From: Peltaster fructicola | Taxonomy: Eukaryota; Ascomycota; Dothideomycetes | Direction: 5' to 3' | Assembly: GCA_001592805.2 (NCBI GenBank) | Contig: CP051143.1 | Coordinates: 186,001-250,000, forward strand | DNA: 64,000 bases | Part shown: positions 1-9,824 of the stretch, piece by piece | Layout of the letters: every line of letters begins with the position of its first letter | Position numbering within the stretch: position 1 is the first letter of the stretch | Translations under genes and position numbers: made by a program | The notes under the pieces: model-generated | Database searches by the model: none | What the model was told of the DNA's origin: nothing | The model's input: the letters and a program-made list of their open reading frames with translations, nothing else

Positions 1-74
1 CACATGTCAGCGGTTGAGGGCTTGTGATCGAAATGTTTCTGCTCGAACGTCGATGCTGTGCCTCGTCGAAGCAG

Positions 75-2065
75 CTATGATCTGAGCCCTGTAATGGATG
101 CAGACCGAGAGCCACCAGGGCCATCTCCCGCGGCGTCGCTGGGGCGATCCCATTCTCGAATATGAGCTGGGTGTGGTTAGTACTCAGCTGATCTGATTCT
201 GAGACGAGCAACTCACCTCCATCATCAGACGCTAAGATCGTCTTCTCCGTGAAGTCTAGCCAGCGCAATGGCCGCTCCCCTATGGCCTTGCTCATGACTG
301 GTGGTAGAGTCGCAACAGCCGCCTTAGCTTCCACGGCATGCACGACATCGCCCTGCTCGTCAGGGATCTGTGTCAGGTTCGAATTTGAGCGCAATCTGCC
401 AGCATTCGATGCTATGCTCTCCTTGCGAGCCTGACCAGGTCCACTAGAGATGCTACCGCGATTGCGCAGACTCATAGCCTTCGGTCGTCCAAGCATGCCC
501 ACGCTGAAGTCCCAGAGGAGCAGCCTGCAATCCTCTCCCACGCTGCCAAACCTGTAGTTGCGTTCATCGCATCTCCAAGGATCGAATTTGAGGTCGCGCA
601 CCCAGCTTTCATGGCCTATGCAGCGTGCGACCAGTGCTTGTTCTGCAAATGACCAAATGCTCACGAGATCGTCTTGGCCGCCTGTAAGTACATATTGCCC
701 ATCGGGTGACCATGCTACCGAAAGTAAAGCACCGTAGAAGCTGCGATAGACGTCAACGATGTGTTCGTTGATGTAGTCGAAGACCGTGAGCGTGCCATCG
801 TCGCTGACTAGCGCAAGGTGTTGACCGTCTGGCGAGAACGCACACTTGTTGATGCGTGCTTTGCTGACTCTCCATGCTGCTATTGGATTGCTCTTCTGGT
901 TCTGTGATTGCACCGACTTGAGCATCTGCAGTCGTGAATTGTCCACCTGCTCAGTTGCAGCCTCAAGAGGAGCTTCTGGCACAAAGTCCGCATCCTCTTT
1001 CTCTTTGTCGTACACGATTGAGGTGCCATCCTGGTGAGTTGCCAGGAACAGACCTTCTTTCCTCGGTAACCAGTTTATGTCGATCACGGGCGTAGCATTG
1101 ATGCAGCCATTCTTATTGATCCTCGCATATTTCTGCGATATAGGTTCGTACCAGATAATGTCACCTGTGTTGAAGCCCATGACAACATCGACATGGCTGG
1201 TTGTCTTTGTCAATTGATTGACATCGTGGCAAAGGACATGCGCCTTCGTGAAAAGCACCTTGCTCAGTTGCTCAGATTTGTTCTCTGCTGAAAGGTCCAG
1301 CATGTAGTACGCTCTGTTGACATTTGCAAAAGCCATCAATCCTTCTGGAGACCGTTCATTGAGCCTCTTCGACATCGAGTCGTGAGAGACTACCCTTGAG
1401 ACGAACGACGAATTGGATTTCACCATGTTGTTCTTGGGCTTCGACTTATCCTCCTTCTTCTTTCCCTTCACCACGACTTGCGCCAGAGCCGCATTGTTCT
1501 CTCCATACGACGGTAGGGCATTGTAGTAGTTGGAGGAACCGAACCCATTGGTGATAGAACCACTGTCGCTCTTCGGGCTCGAAACCTCCTCTTGTATACT
1601 CGCAATTTGCGACCTACTGCTGTGGTGGAAGAGGCCTCGCACCGGCTCAGTGCTCGACGCAAACGTGACGATGCTCACTTTGGTACCAATGGTCGGCGGT
1701 CCAGTGTTCGGCGCGAGAGGATTCGTGTTGGACGGCGCAACATCGTTGGGATGTGGTGGTGGTGTCGCGAGCTGCAAATCGTCCTTCAAGACATAGGTGC
1801 CTTCGCCGACCACAAGGTCCAGCCCCGTTGGGTGGGTGAGGATATTGTGAGTCTCCAGAGCTGAAGTCAGGCCAGGGTAGAGACCGCCATTGACAGTTGT
1901 TCGAGGAGGAGGTGGAATGACCGCACTGCAGATTGAGACAGGCCCGTTAGAACATGTACTCCCACAACGAACTGCATTCGTGATTCGTCCAAGCTGCTTG
2001 TGGCGCTGAAGGCACAGGCAAAGTCAAACGACGACTAGAGGCTGCAGTGGATGGACTTACAACAT
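75..2065 (-). CDS. creC: CreC-like WD40 protein (carbon catabolite repression, deubiquitinase partner)
   Basis: The spliced model is 2065..2061, 1925..217, 166..75 (601 aa). The introns are 1926-2060 (gtaagt...ctgcag) and 167-216 (gtgagt, branch TACTAAC, acccag), and the frame is continuous throughout. The N-terminus reads MFAVIPPPPRTT, as in CreC proteins. The WD40 part carries FSPDGQHLALVSDDGT, VAWSPDGQYVLTGGQDD and CIGHESWVRDLKFDPW, and the length is close to that of known CreC (about 590 aa). In the family, CreC (WDR20 orthologue) binds and activates the deubiquitinase CreB (USP12/46 orthologue), which counteracts ubiquitination in carbon repression. Those roles are family knowledge and are not visible here. 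The first coding exon is only 5 nt (ATGTT). The last exon ends in EHIREWD-like sequence read across the second intron. The gene is transcribed divergently from gem1. Confidence 0.9.
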
Positions 2066-2470
2066 GATTTCGAGTGCTAGGCTCGTAGCCTGCTATCTTC
2101 AGGTCCTCATGTGAGCTGCGCGGTGGTTAGGCGGAACTCACTTGCTTCGCCCTTTATGTAGTGATCGCTGAATGGAGGATGTTCCTTCAGATCTGACGAG
2201 GGGTTCGTCATCAGCGGATTGAGCTCGGTGGAAGGAGATGTCGCAGGATGGCACAGCAAGAATTATCCTACCGATGGGCTTACTTGGTGACTTTGTGAAG
2301 AAGTCAGGTCGTGTCAATGGTGGATCCGACTTCAAGAAATGAATGTGAAATGATATAACAGCGCAATGACTCTTCCCGGTCGACCGCTTGGCCACGTGCT
2401 ACGATCATCACCGAAAGATCCCTGATTTGTGCCGCTACAAGCTACGTCTCTTTCCCTCTGCGCTCACCTT
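2066..2470. other. Shared upstream region of creC and gem1
   Basis: These 405 bases lie between the start codons of two divergently transcribed genes, so they must hold both promoters. I saw no clear TATA box or coding continuation. An in-frame upstream ATG-free extension of gem1 reaches 2429, but it looks like leader sequence. Confidence 0.4.
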
Positions 2471-4366
2471 ATGTCAGTAAGAATCACGATATGCGGTGAC
2501 GAAGGTGTTGGGAAGTCCTCACTTCTCACCAGCCTCGTCCGCGATACCTTCGTCACAGCACCGCTACAGCCTACACTTCCGCCCATAACGATACCTCCTA
2601 CACTCGCAACACCAGAGAATGTTACCACTACGATCGTCGACACATCACCGCTCCCTGCGGAGCGCAACAACCTACGGAAAGAGCTGCGGAAATGTAATGT
2701 CATCCTTCTCGTCTATGGCGACCACTACAGCTATGAGCGCATCGCGTTGTTCTGGCTGCCACATTTCCGATCGTTAGGTGTCAATGTTCCAGTCGTGCTA
2801 TGTGCGAACAAAAGCGATCAGGCTCCTCCTGGCACCAGTACGACGCAAATCGTCGAAGATGAGATGCTGCCGTTGATGGCAGAGTTCAAAGAGATTGACT
2901 CGTGCATTCGAACGTCTGCAAAGGAGCATCACAACGTGAATGAGGTCTTCTTCCTCTGTCAGAAGGCTGTCACACATCCCGTGGCACCGATCTACGATGC
3001 GAAAGAGAGCGCGTTGAAACCCGCCGCCGTGGAAGCATTGAAAAGAGTATTCTATCTCAGTGACAAGGATCAGGACGGTGTGCTGAACGACAAAGAGATC
3101 TGCGACTTCCAGAGGAAGTGCTTTGACAAGGAGCTATCGGAAGAGGAGCTTACTAGTATCAAGCTGACACTGCAGAGATGGTCTCCAGAACCTGTTGAAA
3201 AGCGCAAGGATGGCATCGATATCGAAGGCTTCCTGCTACTGCATAAGATGTTCGCAGAGAAAGGCAGGCACGAGACAATCTGGATCATACTGCGGCGCTT
3301 CCAGTACTCTGATAGCCTGACGCTGAAAGACAGCTTCCTACACCCTCGGTTCGATGTCTCAGCACATGCGTCCGCTGAGCTCAGTCCTGCCGGATATCGA
3401 TTCTTCGTCGATCTCTTCCTGCTGCACGATAAAGACAACGATGGCGGACTGAACGACGCTGAGCTGGCAACCCTTTTTGCGCCTACTCCAGGGATACCCG
3501 CATCATGGGTAGACTCAGCATTCCCTAGTTGCACGGTCAGAAATGAAGCAGGATACATAACCTTGCAGGGATGGTTAGCTCAATGGAGTATGACCACTTT
3601 CGAGGAGCCGAAGACCACACTGGAGTACTTGGCACATCTTGGCTTCGAATCTGCTGATGGCAAAGGCACGACCAGCGCACTGAAGATCACCAAGCCTCGA
3701 AGACGTCGACAAAAGCCAGGCACTCGAGTTGAGCGCAATGTCTTCTTGTGCTATATTCTTGGAGCACCAGGAAGTGGAAAGAGCTCGCTTTTGAGCGCGT
3801 TCTTGAATCGACCTTTCAATGGCACCTACCATCCTACGATCAAGCCTCGCACAGCTGTGAACAGTGTCGAACTGCAGGGCGGCAAGCAATGCTACCTCAT
3901 CCTCGCTGAACTAGGAGAGTTGGAGCCTGCCATCCTTGAGAACACATCCAAGTTGGATGCTTGTGATCTCCTCTGTTATACATACGACTCAGGAGATCCA
4001 AGTAGCTTCGCTCACATACTCGAGCTTCGATCTCGATATCCTGTCCTTGAGGCACTGCCATCGGTGTTTGCTGCTCTCAAGGCTGACAAGGAGAGGGTTG
4101 TCCAGCGAACTGAAGTTCAGCCTGATGCTTTCTGCGAGCAATTGAAGATGCCCAAGCCGCTACACGTCTCGGTCAGTTGGGGCAGTACCAGCGACTTCTT
4201 CGTGCATCTTGCCGAGTGCGCCACCTTACCAGCTCAGGCATATTCGAAGGCTGAGGAGAAGGTCGGTATTGACTGGTCGATGGCAGCTATTGGCGTCAGT
4301 GCTGCTGTTGTCATTGTAGCCGCTGGTGTAATGATCTGGAAGAAGACTTCAACGGCGCATACTTAG
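2471..4366 (+). CDS. gem1: Mitochondrial Rho GTPase Gem1 (Miro)
   Basis: This is an intronless gene of 631 aa. It has an N-terminal GTPase domain with a P-loop (GDEGVGKSS, residues 8-16) and NKSD as the guanine-specificity motif. Two EF hands follow, starting near residues 196 ([12 protein letters not shown]) and 317 ([12 protein letters not shown]). A second GTPase-like domain has GAPGSGKSS near 430. A C-terminal hydrophobic tail (about 604-625) is followed by WKK. This order and length are diagnostic of Miro/Gem1, a tail-anchored protein of the mitochondrial outer membrane that works in mitochondrial inheritance and at ER-mitochondria contacts. I chose the ATG at 2471 because family members begin directly with the VRI-C-GDEG strand; an in-frame codon at 2429 would add 14 unconserved residues. 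Confidence 0.95.
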   Translation: MSVRITICGDEGVGKSSLLTSLVRDTFVTAPLQPTLPPITIPPTLATPENVTTTIVDTSPLPAERNNLRKELRKCNVILLVYGDHYSYERIALFWLPHFRSLGVNVPVVLCANKSDQAPPGTSTTQIVEDEMLPLMAEFKEIDSCIRTSAKEHHNVNEVFFLCQKAVTHPVAPIYDAKESALKPAAVEALKRVFYLSDKDQDGVLNDKEICDFQRKCFDKELSEEELTSIKLTLQRWSPEPVEKRKDGIDIEGFLLLHKMFAEKGRHETIWIILRRFQYSDSLTLKDSFLHPRFDVSAHASAELSPAGYRFFVDLFLLHDKDNDGGLNDAELATLFAPTPGIPASWVDSAFPSCTVRNEAGYITLQGWLAQWSMTTFEEPKTTLEYLAHLGFESADGKGTTSALKITKPRRRRQKPGTRVERNVFLCYILGAPGSGKSSLLSAFLNRPFNGTYHPTIKPRTAVNSVELQGGKQCYLILAELGELEPAILENTSKLDACDLLCYTYDSGDPSSFAHILELRSRYPVLEALPSVFAALKADKERVVQRTEVQPDAFCEQLKMPKPLHVSVSWGSTSDFFVHLAECATLPAQAYSKAEEKVGIDWSMAAIGVSAAVVIVAAGVMIWKKTSTAHT

Positions 4367-5143
4367 GCTTCACATTGTATAATAATGAGTAGATACCCAA
4401 CTCCTGAATGAGAAGATGCTGTGATATATGTATATATCGGAAGAAATATGACTAGGATTGTGCCTACAACCACAGCACGCGACCAAGGTAAACCGGAAAT
4501 AGCAAGCGCGGATCAGACCACCACCAACATGAGCCAATGTGTGCCGGAGCCTTTCCTCTTAACATGCACATCGCCGGACCGTCTACTGTCACCCGGCGCC
4601 AAGTCTACGATCTGATGCAACAGTGAAGGAAATGAAGGTAGATTCGTACGATACAACAACAACACGCCCGCATGTCCGTCATCATCTTGCATCAACTCCT
4701 CCAGAGTAGCATCGATCCGCTATCGCCAGCCTGCGCCTAAGGCACCTTTAAAGTCTACCTGCTGCAACCACCAATCTTCAAGGATCACCATTCGTGTTTC
4801 AGGCATTTGCTTGCTTCGACTCCATCACAGCTCTCCTGCCTCGGACCCAATACCCTGCGTTCGACGGATGATGCTTTCTTTATTCGCATGATCATCTTGC
4901 GAACGACATCCTTCACTCTCGGCGACACTTCCAACGTGCGATTCCAAGCTTGACGTTGCGCCATCATCCTTCGATTGCACGCCTGTGCAGCATCACGAAA
5001 CGCCTTCAGCGCACGTTCGCTCCTGCCGCCTGTGCAGATGAAATACACGACGTAGGCAAAGTAGTCAATACGCGACAAGGCTTTGTTGGAAGGAGGTGAC
5101 AGAAGGACTCAACGGGCGAGGTGCTGCTGGTTCAGGACCGGAT
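4367..5143. other. Intergenic region and probable leader of the Zds gene
   Basis: These 777 bases hold no supported gene. Short open frames on both strands lack a family resemblance or a proper ATG. The end of this stretch is probably the 5' leader of the Zds-family gene. One CAAGGT-like stretch (accaaggtaaacc near 4482) is isolated. Confidence 0.4.
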
Positions 5144-8100
5144 ATGCAGGTATGTTATGAGTGTCAGGAAGAAGCTGTATACCGGACGAGTGTCGCACAG
5201 CATGCATCGACAGGTTCCCTAGAGCTGACCCTGGTGAATAGGCTTCCGCCCGGCAACAGGAGCTCGAGCGCCTGTATAATGCTCGCAAGGGCCATGTACC
5301 ACAGATCTCCATCAGTGACGATTCACACCACATCACAGAAGCAATAGGAAGCTACTATGGTGACGAGGAACAATCGACTGGTCTAGGGGTCAAGGTAGAT
5401 CACCGGCCCCTCAGCTATATGTCTGCACCATCAGAAGCACGATTCACAGCTATGCCCAGGTCGACGTCTTTAAGCAATCGGCATGCTGCTGCCTATGACG
5501 GAGGCGAGCGACCACCAATGCCAATGAGACGAAGTAGTGAGCGTGTTCCCAAATCACCACCTTCAGACGCCAATGGTAGCCCGACTGGGTTCAAAAGCTT
5601 GAGTCCAATCAGTGCTCATGAGGAGAATGTCAGCACACCGCCAAGTCTTTCAAGACATAACAGTACCGACACTGCGACTCAGTCTTTTCCACTCAATGAT
5701 ATCGACTACGAATCCAGTCCAGCTGCTGTGGCTCAGGAATTGAGCAATCTCCAAGCGATACGACGCATGTCGATGAACGTTGACACCGCTGATCCTGACC
5801 TCCCAGCATTTGGCTCAGTCAGTGTGCCTACTTCTCCACCTGGGCAAGCTACTAGTGAGGATGACCCTAGTAAGCTCTTCTGGGTACCAGCTCGGCTTCA
5901 TCCTGAGTTAGCACCAAAAGAGTTCAAGACGTTTGTGGAAGAGCGAGTGGACAAGATTAGGCGGCGATCAGGTAGCGAGGACTCCCTTTCACCAGACTCT
6001 CTGGACAGGTCAGGATCGGGAGGAGGACTACGGAGGAAGAAGAGCATGCTCAGTCATCAAATCGATACTCGTGGAGATTACCAGGATGGAGCTGATCGTC
6101 TGGAACGCAGAAGGTCAAAAGGCATTCGTGTCGAGGGTGCAACAACGATAGCCAACTTGCACGATCTTGAGGAGCTTGTCAACGACCCTGCGCAATTGGT
6201 GCGCCGAATGAGTCTCGACCAGCAGAGACGCTCTGAGGATTCTGAGAGTGACGTTCCTGAAGGAGATGTGATCTTGCCAGGATTGTCGCAAACGCTGAAG
6301 AGATCAACAAGAACGACATATCGACGAGGCAGCCTACGCAAGGGCGAGAGAGTGCCCTTCTCAAAACGCGCGTTGAGTCGACAGTCAGAGCAGGACGGCG
6401 ATGAGCAACAGCAGCTAAACGATCTGGATTTCGACCTGCCAACGGTTGGCATCTCAAGAGTCCAGACTGAGCCGATGCCAGAGACCAGGACGAGCGAGGA
6501 GTATATGGACCCTCCACCAAGATCGAAACAAAGGCCAGCGCAGGCCTCGTACCCGAACGTGGAGCCAGAGAGGAATGAACAACAAGATCTGAATCGACAG
6601 CACATAGCACATACGCAGCAGCAAGCCTACGAGCAATCGGTGGAGCAACAACAGCAGCAGCAGCATGCTGTGAATGATCGTCTACAACGAGCAGAACTTG
6701 CTCAACCACAACCGCCGCAACATCGCCAATTCCAGTCTAGGATTGCGTCGCAAGGCCGAACGACAGCTCAACTGCCTGGCTATCACAATACAAATCCACT
6801 TCCAAATATCATTGAAACTCTACCCGATGGCACAAAGGTGCCTGTTGGCCCTCTTGCCAACCAGGCACAGCAGTTCCCAGAACGAAAGTCATCATTTGAG
6901 ATGAACAGAGCCCCTCCTCGGGTGCGCATGCGAGACCTGTACCAGGCCGACAATCACCTGCGCCCTCCTCGACATTGGATGACCTCAGCTCGAACCCTTC
7001 GCTGATGCCGGGCGGAGGTGCTACCCGAACTGATGCACTTACTATGATTCCAACCTACGAGGAGAAGAAAATTGAGAAGAAAGAAGGTGGACGAAAGAGT
7101 AGCTGGAAGTGGATCCTTGGCAATGACGAGGATGACAAGAAGACCAAGAAGTCCGATGATGCTTCTTCGCTGAAGTCCAGCAAATCTGGCAAGCTCAACA
7201 AGAACGAGAAAGCACGTCTGGATGTCCTTCAAAGCTCTATTGACGGCAATGCAGCAGCTCGACCTCGCGAGAGCTTGGTCCTCAACCGAGAAGATATCAA
7301 TCTAGACTTCGACCGTAAAGGAGCGAGCAAGAAGTCCTTCGACAGTGCTCGCAAGGAGAAGGAGCCGAAGGAACCAGGACTGCTCTCAGCGATCTTTGGA
7401 GGGAAGAAGAAGTCATCAGACCCTGACCTCAAAGACAAGAAACGCAAGAATGATCGTGCTCTTTCACCCGAACCACCACCACGAATCCTAAAAGCTGATA
7501 TCGATTACAACTGGACACGCTTTAGTATACTGGAAGAACGTGCGATATATCGTATGGCTCATATCAAGCTTGCCAATCCACGACGAGCACTGTACTCACA
7601 AGTGCTCCTGAGTAATTTCATGTACAGCTATCTTGCCAAGGTGCAGATGATGCATCCAACGATGCAGATCCCGCAACAACAGACTAAGAGTTCGGAGCAG
7701 CAGCAGCGTCAGCAACAAGCTCAACAGCAGGTCGCCCAACAGCAACAGCAGCAGCAGCAGCAGCAGCAGCAACAGGTTATTGCGGCTCAGCCAAGTGAAT
7801 ACCAGGACTATCAACATTGGCAAGAGGTGAGCTTGACGTTCCTTGTCCGATGCATTGTGCTAACACCCTTCCCAGCAACCTCAGCAAACTGCTCAGCAGA
7901 TGCAGCCTGTCCAGCGAGTCGAGTACGATACTGCTGGTGATCATACACATCATTCATACAACCGCAACGACGAGGTCGAATACGATCAGCACTCTGGCGA
8001 GCAGTCAGAGTGGCCAGACTACAGGCAAAATTCGACCTATGGTGAGCAGCAATCCAATGGCCATATGGTCAATACTGGTGCGCATGATGGGTACAGTGTC

Positions 8101-8196
8101 TCAAGCGGGCATGACTACCTGGGCTACCCGAAGGATCAACGAGGGTACGGCGGCGATCACATGTGGGAGGATGAGGAGAGCGAAGAGTTATGGTAG
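5144..8196 (+). CDS. Zds1/Zds2-family protein (PP2A-Cdc55 regulator)
   Basis: The model is 5144-5149, 5242-6938, 6989-7826, 7876-8196 (2862 nt, 953 aa). Intron 1 (5150-5241) has a perfect gtatgt donor and gctgacc branch. It joins MQ to ASARQQELERLYNARKGH, followed by DDSHHITEAIGSYYGDEE, which is conserved-looking sequence upstream of the first long ATG frame at 5419. The middle has LFWVPARLHPELAPKEFK, and the C-terminal Zds domain has ERAIYRMAHIKLANPRR and VLLSNFMYSYLAKVQ. Intron 3 (7827-7875) is canonical. The frame change near 6900-6988 is the weak point: it is either a 50-nt intron with a poor gtacca donor or a one-base indel. Zds proteins bind the PP2A B subunit Cdc55 and affect mitotic entry and polarity (family knowledge). 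The rest is Ser/Arg/Gln-rich and disordered, with polyglutamine. Confidence 0.82.
7737..7775 (+). repeat. CAG/CAA microsatellite coding polyglutamine
   Basis: Thirteen consecutive CAR codons, including eight uninterrupted CAG, encode a 13-Gln run just before the last intron of the Zds-family gene. A shorter CAG/CAA run lies at about 6646-6663 in the same gene. Such tracts commonly vary in length between strains. Confidence 0.9.
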
Positions 8197-8871
8197 TGCT
8201 CCCATCACCACCAATGTGTCCATGAAGAGCTACGGATTGATGGACATGAATGATCAGAAAGATATTGTACCTCAATCCATTGGAAGCAAATGCTTTCATC
8301 TCTCGCCTGCCTGATATGTGCAACACTTGCGGCTTGAAGATTGTGATCTCCATTGATCGACTTGCGGCTTATCCCAGCCATGGCGAATGCCTGCTCATCG
8401 CGGATGGCTCTTCTGATTGTAGCATATGTTGGACCTAAGTGCTGACCGTTCAATCAGCCACAATTCTATTCTGTCCCCTGGCTGCGGTCCCTCGGTTGAC
8501 TAGCTAAGCCGACCTAGAGCCTTGAAGGATGCAACAGCCACAACGAAGTCCCTAAGCTGCTATTGCTGCTTTTGCGCAGCGCTCTATTTTGGCATCAGCA
8601 GCCAATGAGCTGGCACAGGTACCTGAATCTGCTATGCACATCCGCGATATCTTTAGCTATTGCTACCATAAGCTTCTCAATGGCTATACAGCGCAGCGAG
8701 CTCTACGGCTTCGTGCTGCGCGTGGTGATGCTGGTATATAGCCTCTGCTTGTAGATGGTAAGTTTTGCTCTTCACCCATCAGCACCTCAAGACAATTTGT
8801 CTCACAGCGAGCACTTCGGCACTTCAATAATCCTTTCCAAGCACTTCACAGAACCCAATACATCAGTCAAC
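8197..8871. other. Intergenic region before the IPxxT-repeat gene
   Basis: No gene is supported in these 675 bases. The last part contains a TATA box at 8735 and a CT/CA-rich leader leading to the ATG at 8872. Confidence 0.4.
8735..8740 (+). promoter_or_regulatory. TATA box of the IPxxT-repeat gene
   Basis: GGTATATAGCC lies 137 bases upstream of the chosen ATG (8872) and only 20 bases before an in-frame ATG at 8755. A start site about 30 bases downstream of the box would fall after 8755, which favours 8872 as the start codon. Confidence 0.5.
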
Positions 8872-9340
8872 ATGGTTGCCATCGATCTCAGCCTTCCAGA
8901 CATCCAGATCCCAGATGTGACAATTCCAAACTTCACAGTCCCGGCAGTGACCATTCCGGGCATTGCAACAGTGCCTACAATCGTGGCACCTGGCTTCACT
9001 GCTCCTGGTCTCACTATAAGTAACCTAGGCGCCTTGCCTACCGCTGTTACAGTTCCAGTAAGTACTGCTTGGACGACAACAGACGTGGACAAAGCTAAGA
9101 AATGTGCAGGCCTTCACTATTCAACCGACCACTGTAAACGGCATTACTATCCAGGGCACCACCTTCGCGGGCACTACCTTTGCCGCAAGCACAGCAACAG
9201 CTTCAGTAGCCACAGCTTCAGCATCGCAATCTCAGAAGTCAGGCGCAGTTGGTGCCGTGTCGCCAGCTTTCACAGGCAAGACGGGTGCTGCTATGGCAGC
9301 GATGATGGTCATACCTTTTTTGTTTGGTGTCTTCTTGTAG
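8872..9340 (+). CDS. Small IPxxT-repeat protein with hydrophobic C-terminal tail
   Basis: Two exons (8872-9057, 9110-9340) make 138 aa. The 52-nt intron has a gtaagt donor and gtgcag acceptor. I do not recognise a family. The first 60 residues are a regular array of proline-spaced pentapeptides: IPDVT, IPNFT, VPAVT, IPGIA, then degenerate copies. The middle is Thr/Ala/Ser-rich (TTFAGTTFAAST). The last 17 residues are hydrophobic (AAMAAMMVIPFLFGVFL), like a GPI-attachment or tail-anchor signal. No classical signal peptide is visible at this start, so a GPI-anchored surface protein is only a possibility. An in-frame ATG at 8755 would add 39 residues but lies at the TATA box. Frame continuity across the intron and the TATA box support a real gene. 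Confidence 0.7.
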
Positions 9341-9824
9341 AGGGACAAGCCTCCTGTTGGCTCCGATGAGCCTGACGATTGTGTTTGAGCGATGGCGTTC
9401 CTCGGAGCATTCTTACCAGATATGGTAGGCTTGATGTATAATACTGGGCGAGCATTGTATATGCAGTGTGCAAACGACCTTGGCGATCGAGTCTTCCTGT
9501 CTCTGTTTCTCAAGCTTGATGTGGAAACGCATCACAGGCTTCCGGGTAGCCTTGGCACGACGCCTATGCGGCAATGACGGTGACACCTGTCTCGAGTCTG
9601 CTTCGGAGGCAGCCCTGGCTCGTGTCGAGATGCTCGAGGCTTGACCCTGGCGCGTACCGTGGCTACTAGCAAGTGTTATTAGCACCCGTGCAGAAGTACG
9701 ATGCTCTTGTACGCCTCTCTGGGAGACTAGCGAATCGTCAAACGAATGTGTTATGCGTTCTTGGTTGCCTGTGACAAGGTCTGGGATTCGTAGCAAACGT
9801 CACCATTCGTGAGGTCGACTATCC
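9341..9824. other. Intergenic region between convergent genes
   Basis: These 484 bases separate the 3' ends of the IPxxT-repeat gene and the NLR locus. I see nothing in it beyond short unsupported open frames. Confidence 0.4.

Noticed and set aside
3070-3558. 162-codon minus-strand open frame inside gem1
   Set aside because: It is the antisense of a clear Gem1 coding exon with no family motif of its own.
5096-5149. Longer N-terminus for the Zds protein from a GTG upstream of 5144
   Set aside because: There is a normal ATG at 5144 right before the intron, and the upstream frame has no ATG before a stop.
6078-6709. Two overlapping minus-strand frames of 175-176 codons in the Zds gene
   Set aside because: Both are mirror products of Ser/Arg/Gln-rich codons and have Leu/Ser/Arg-only composition.
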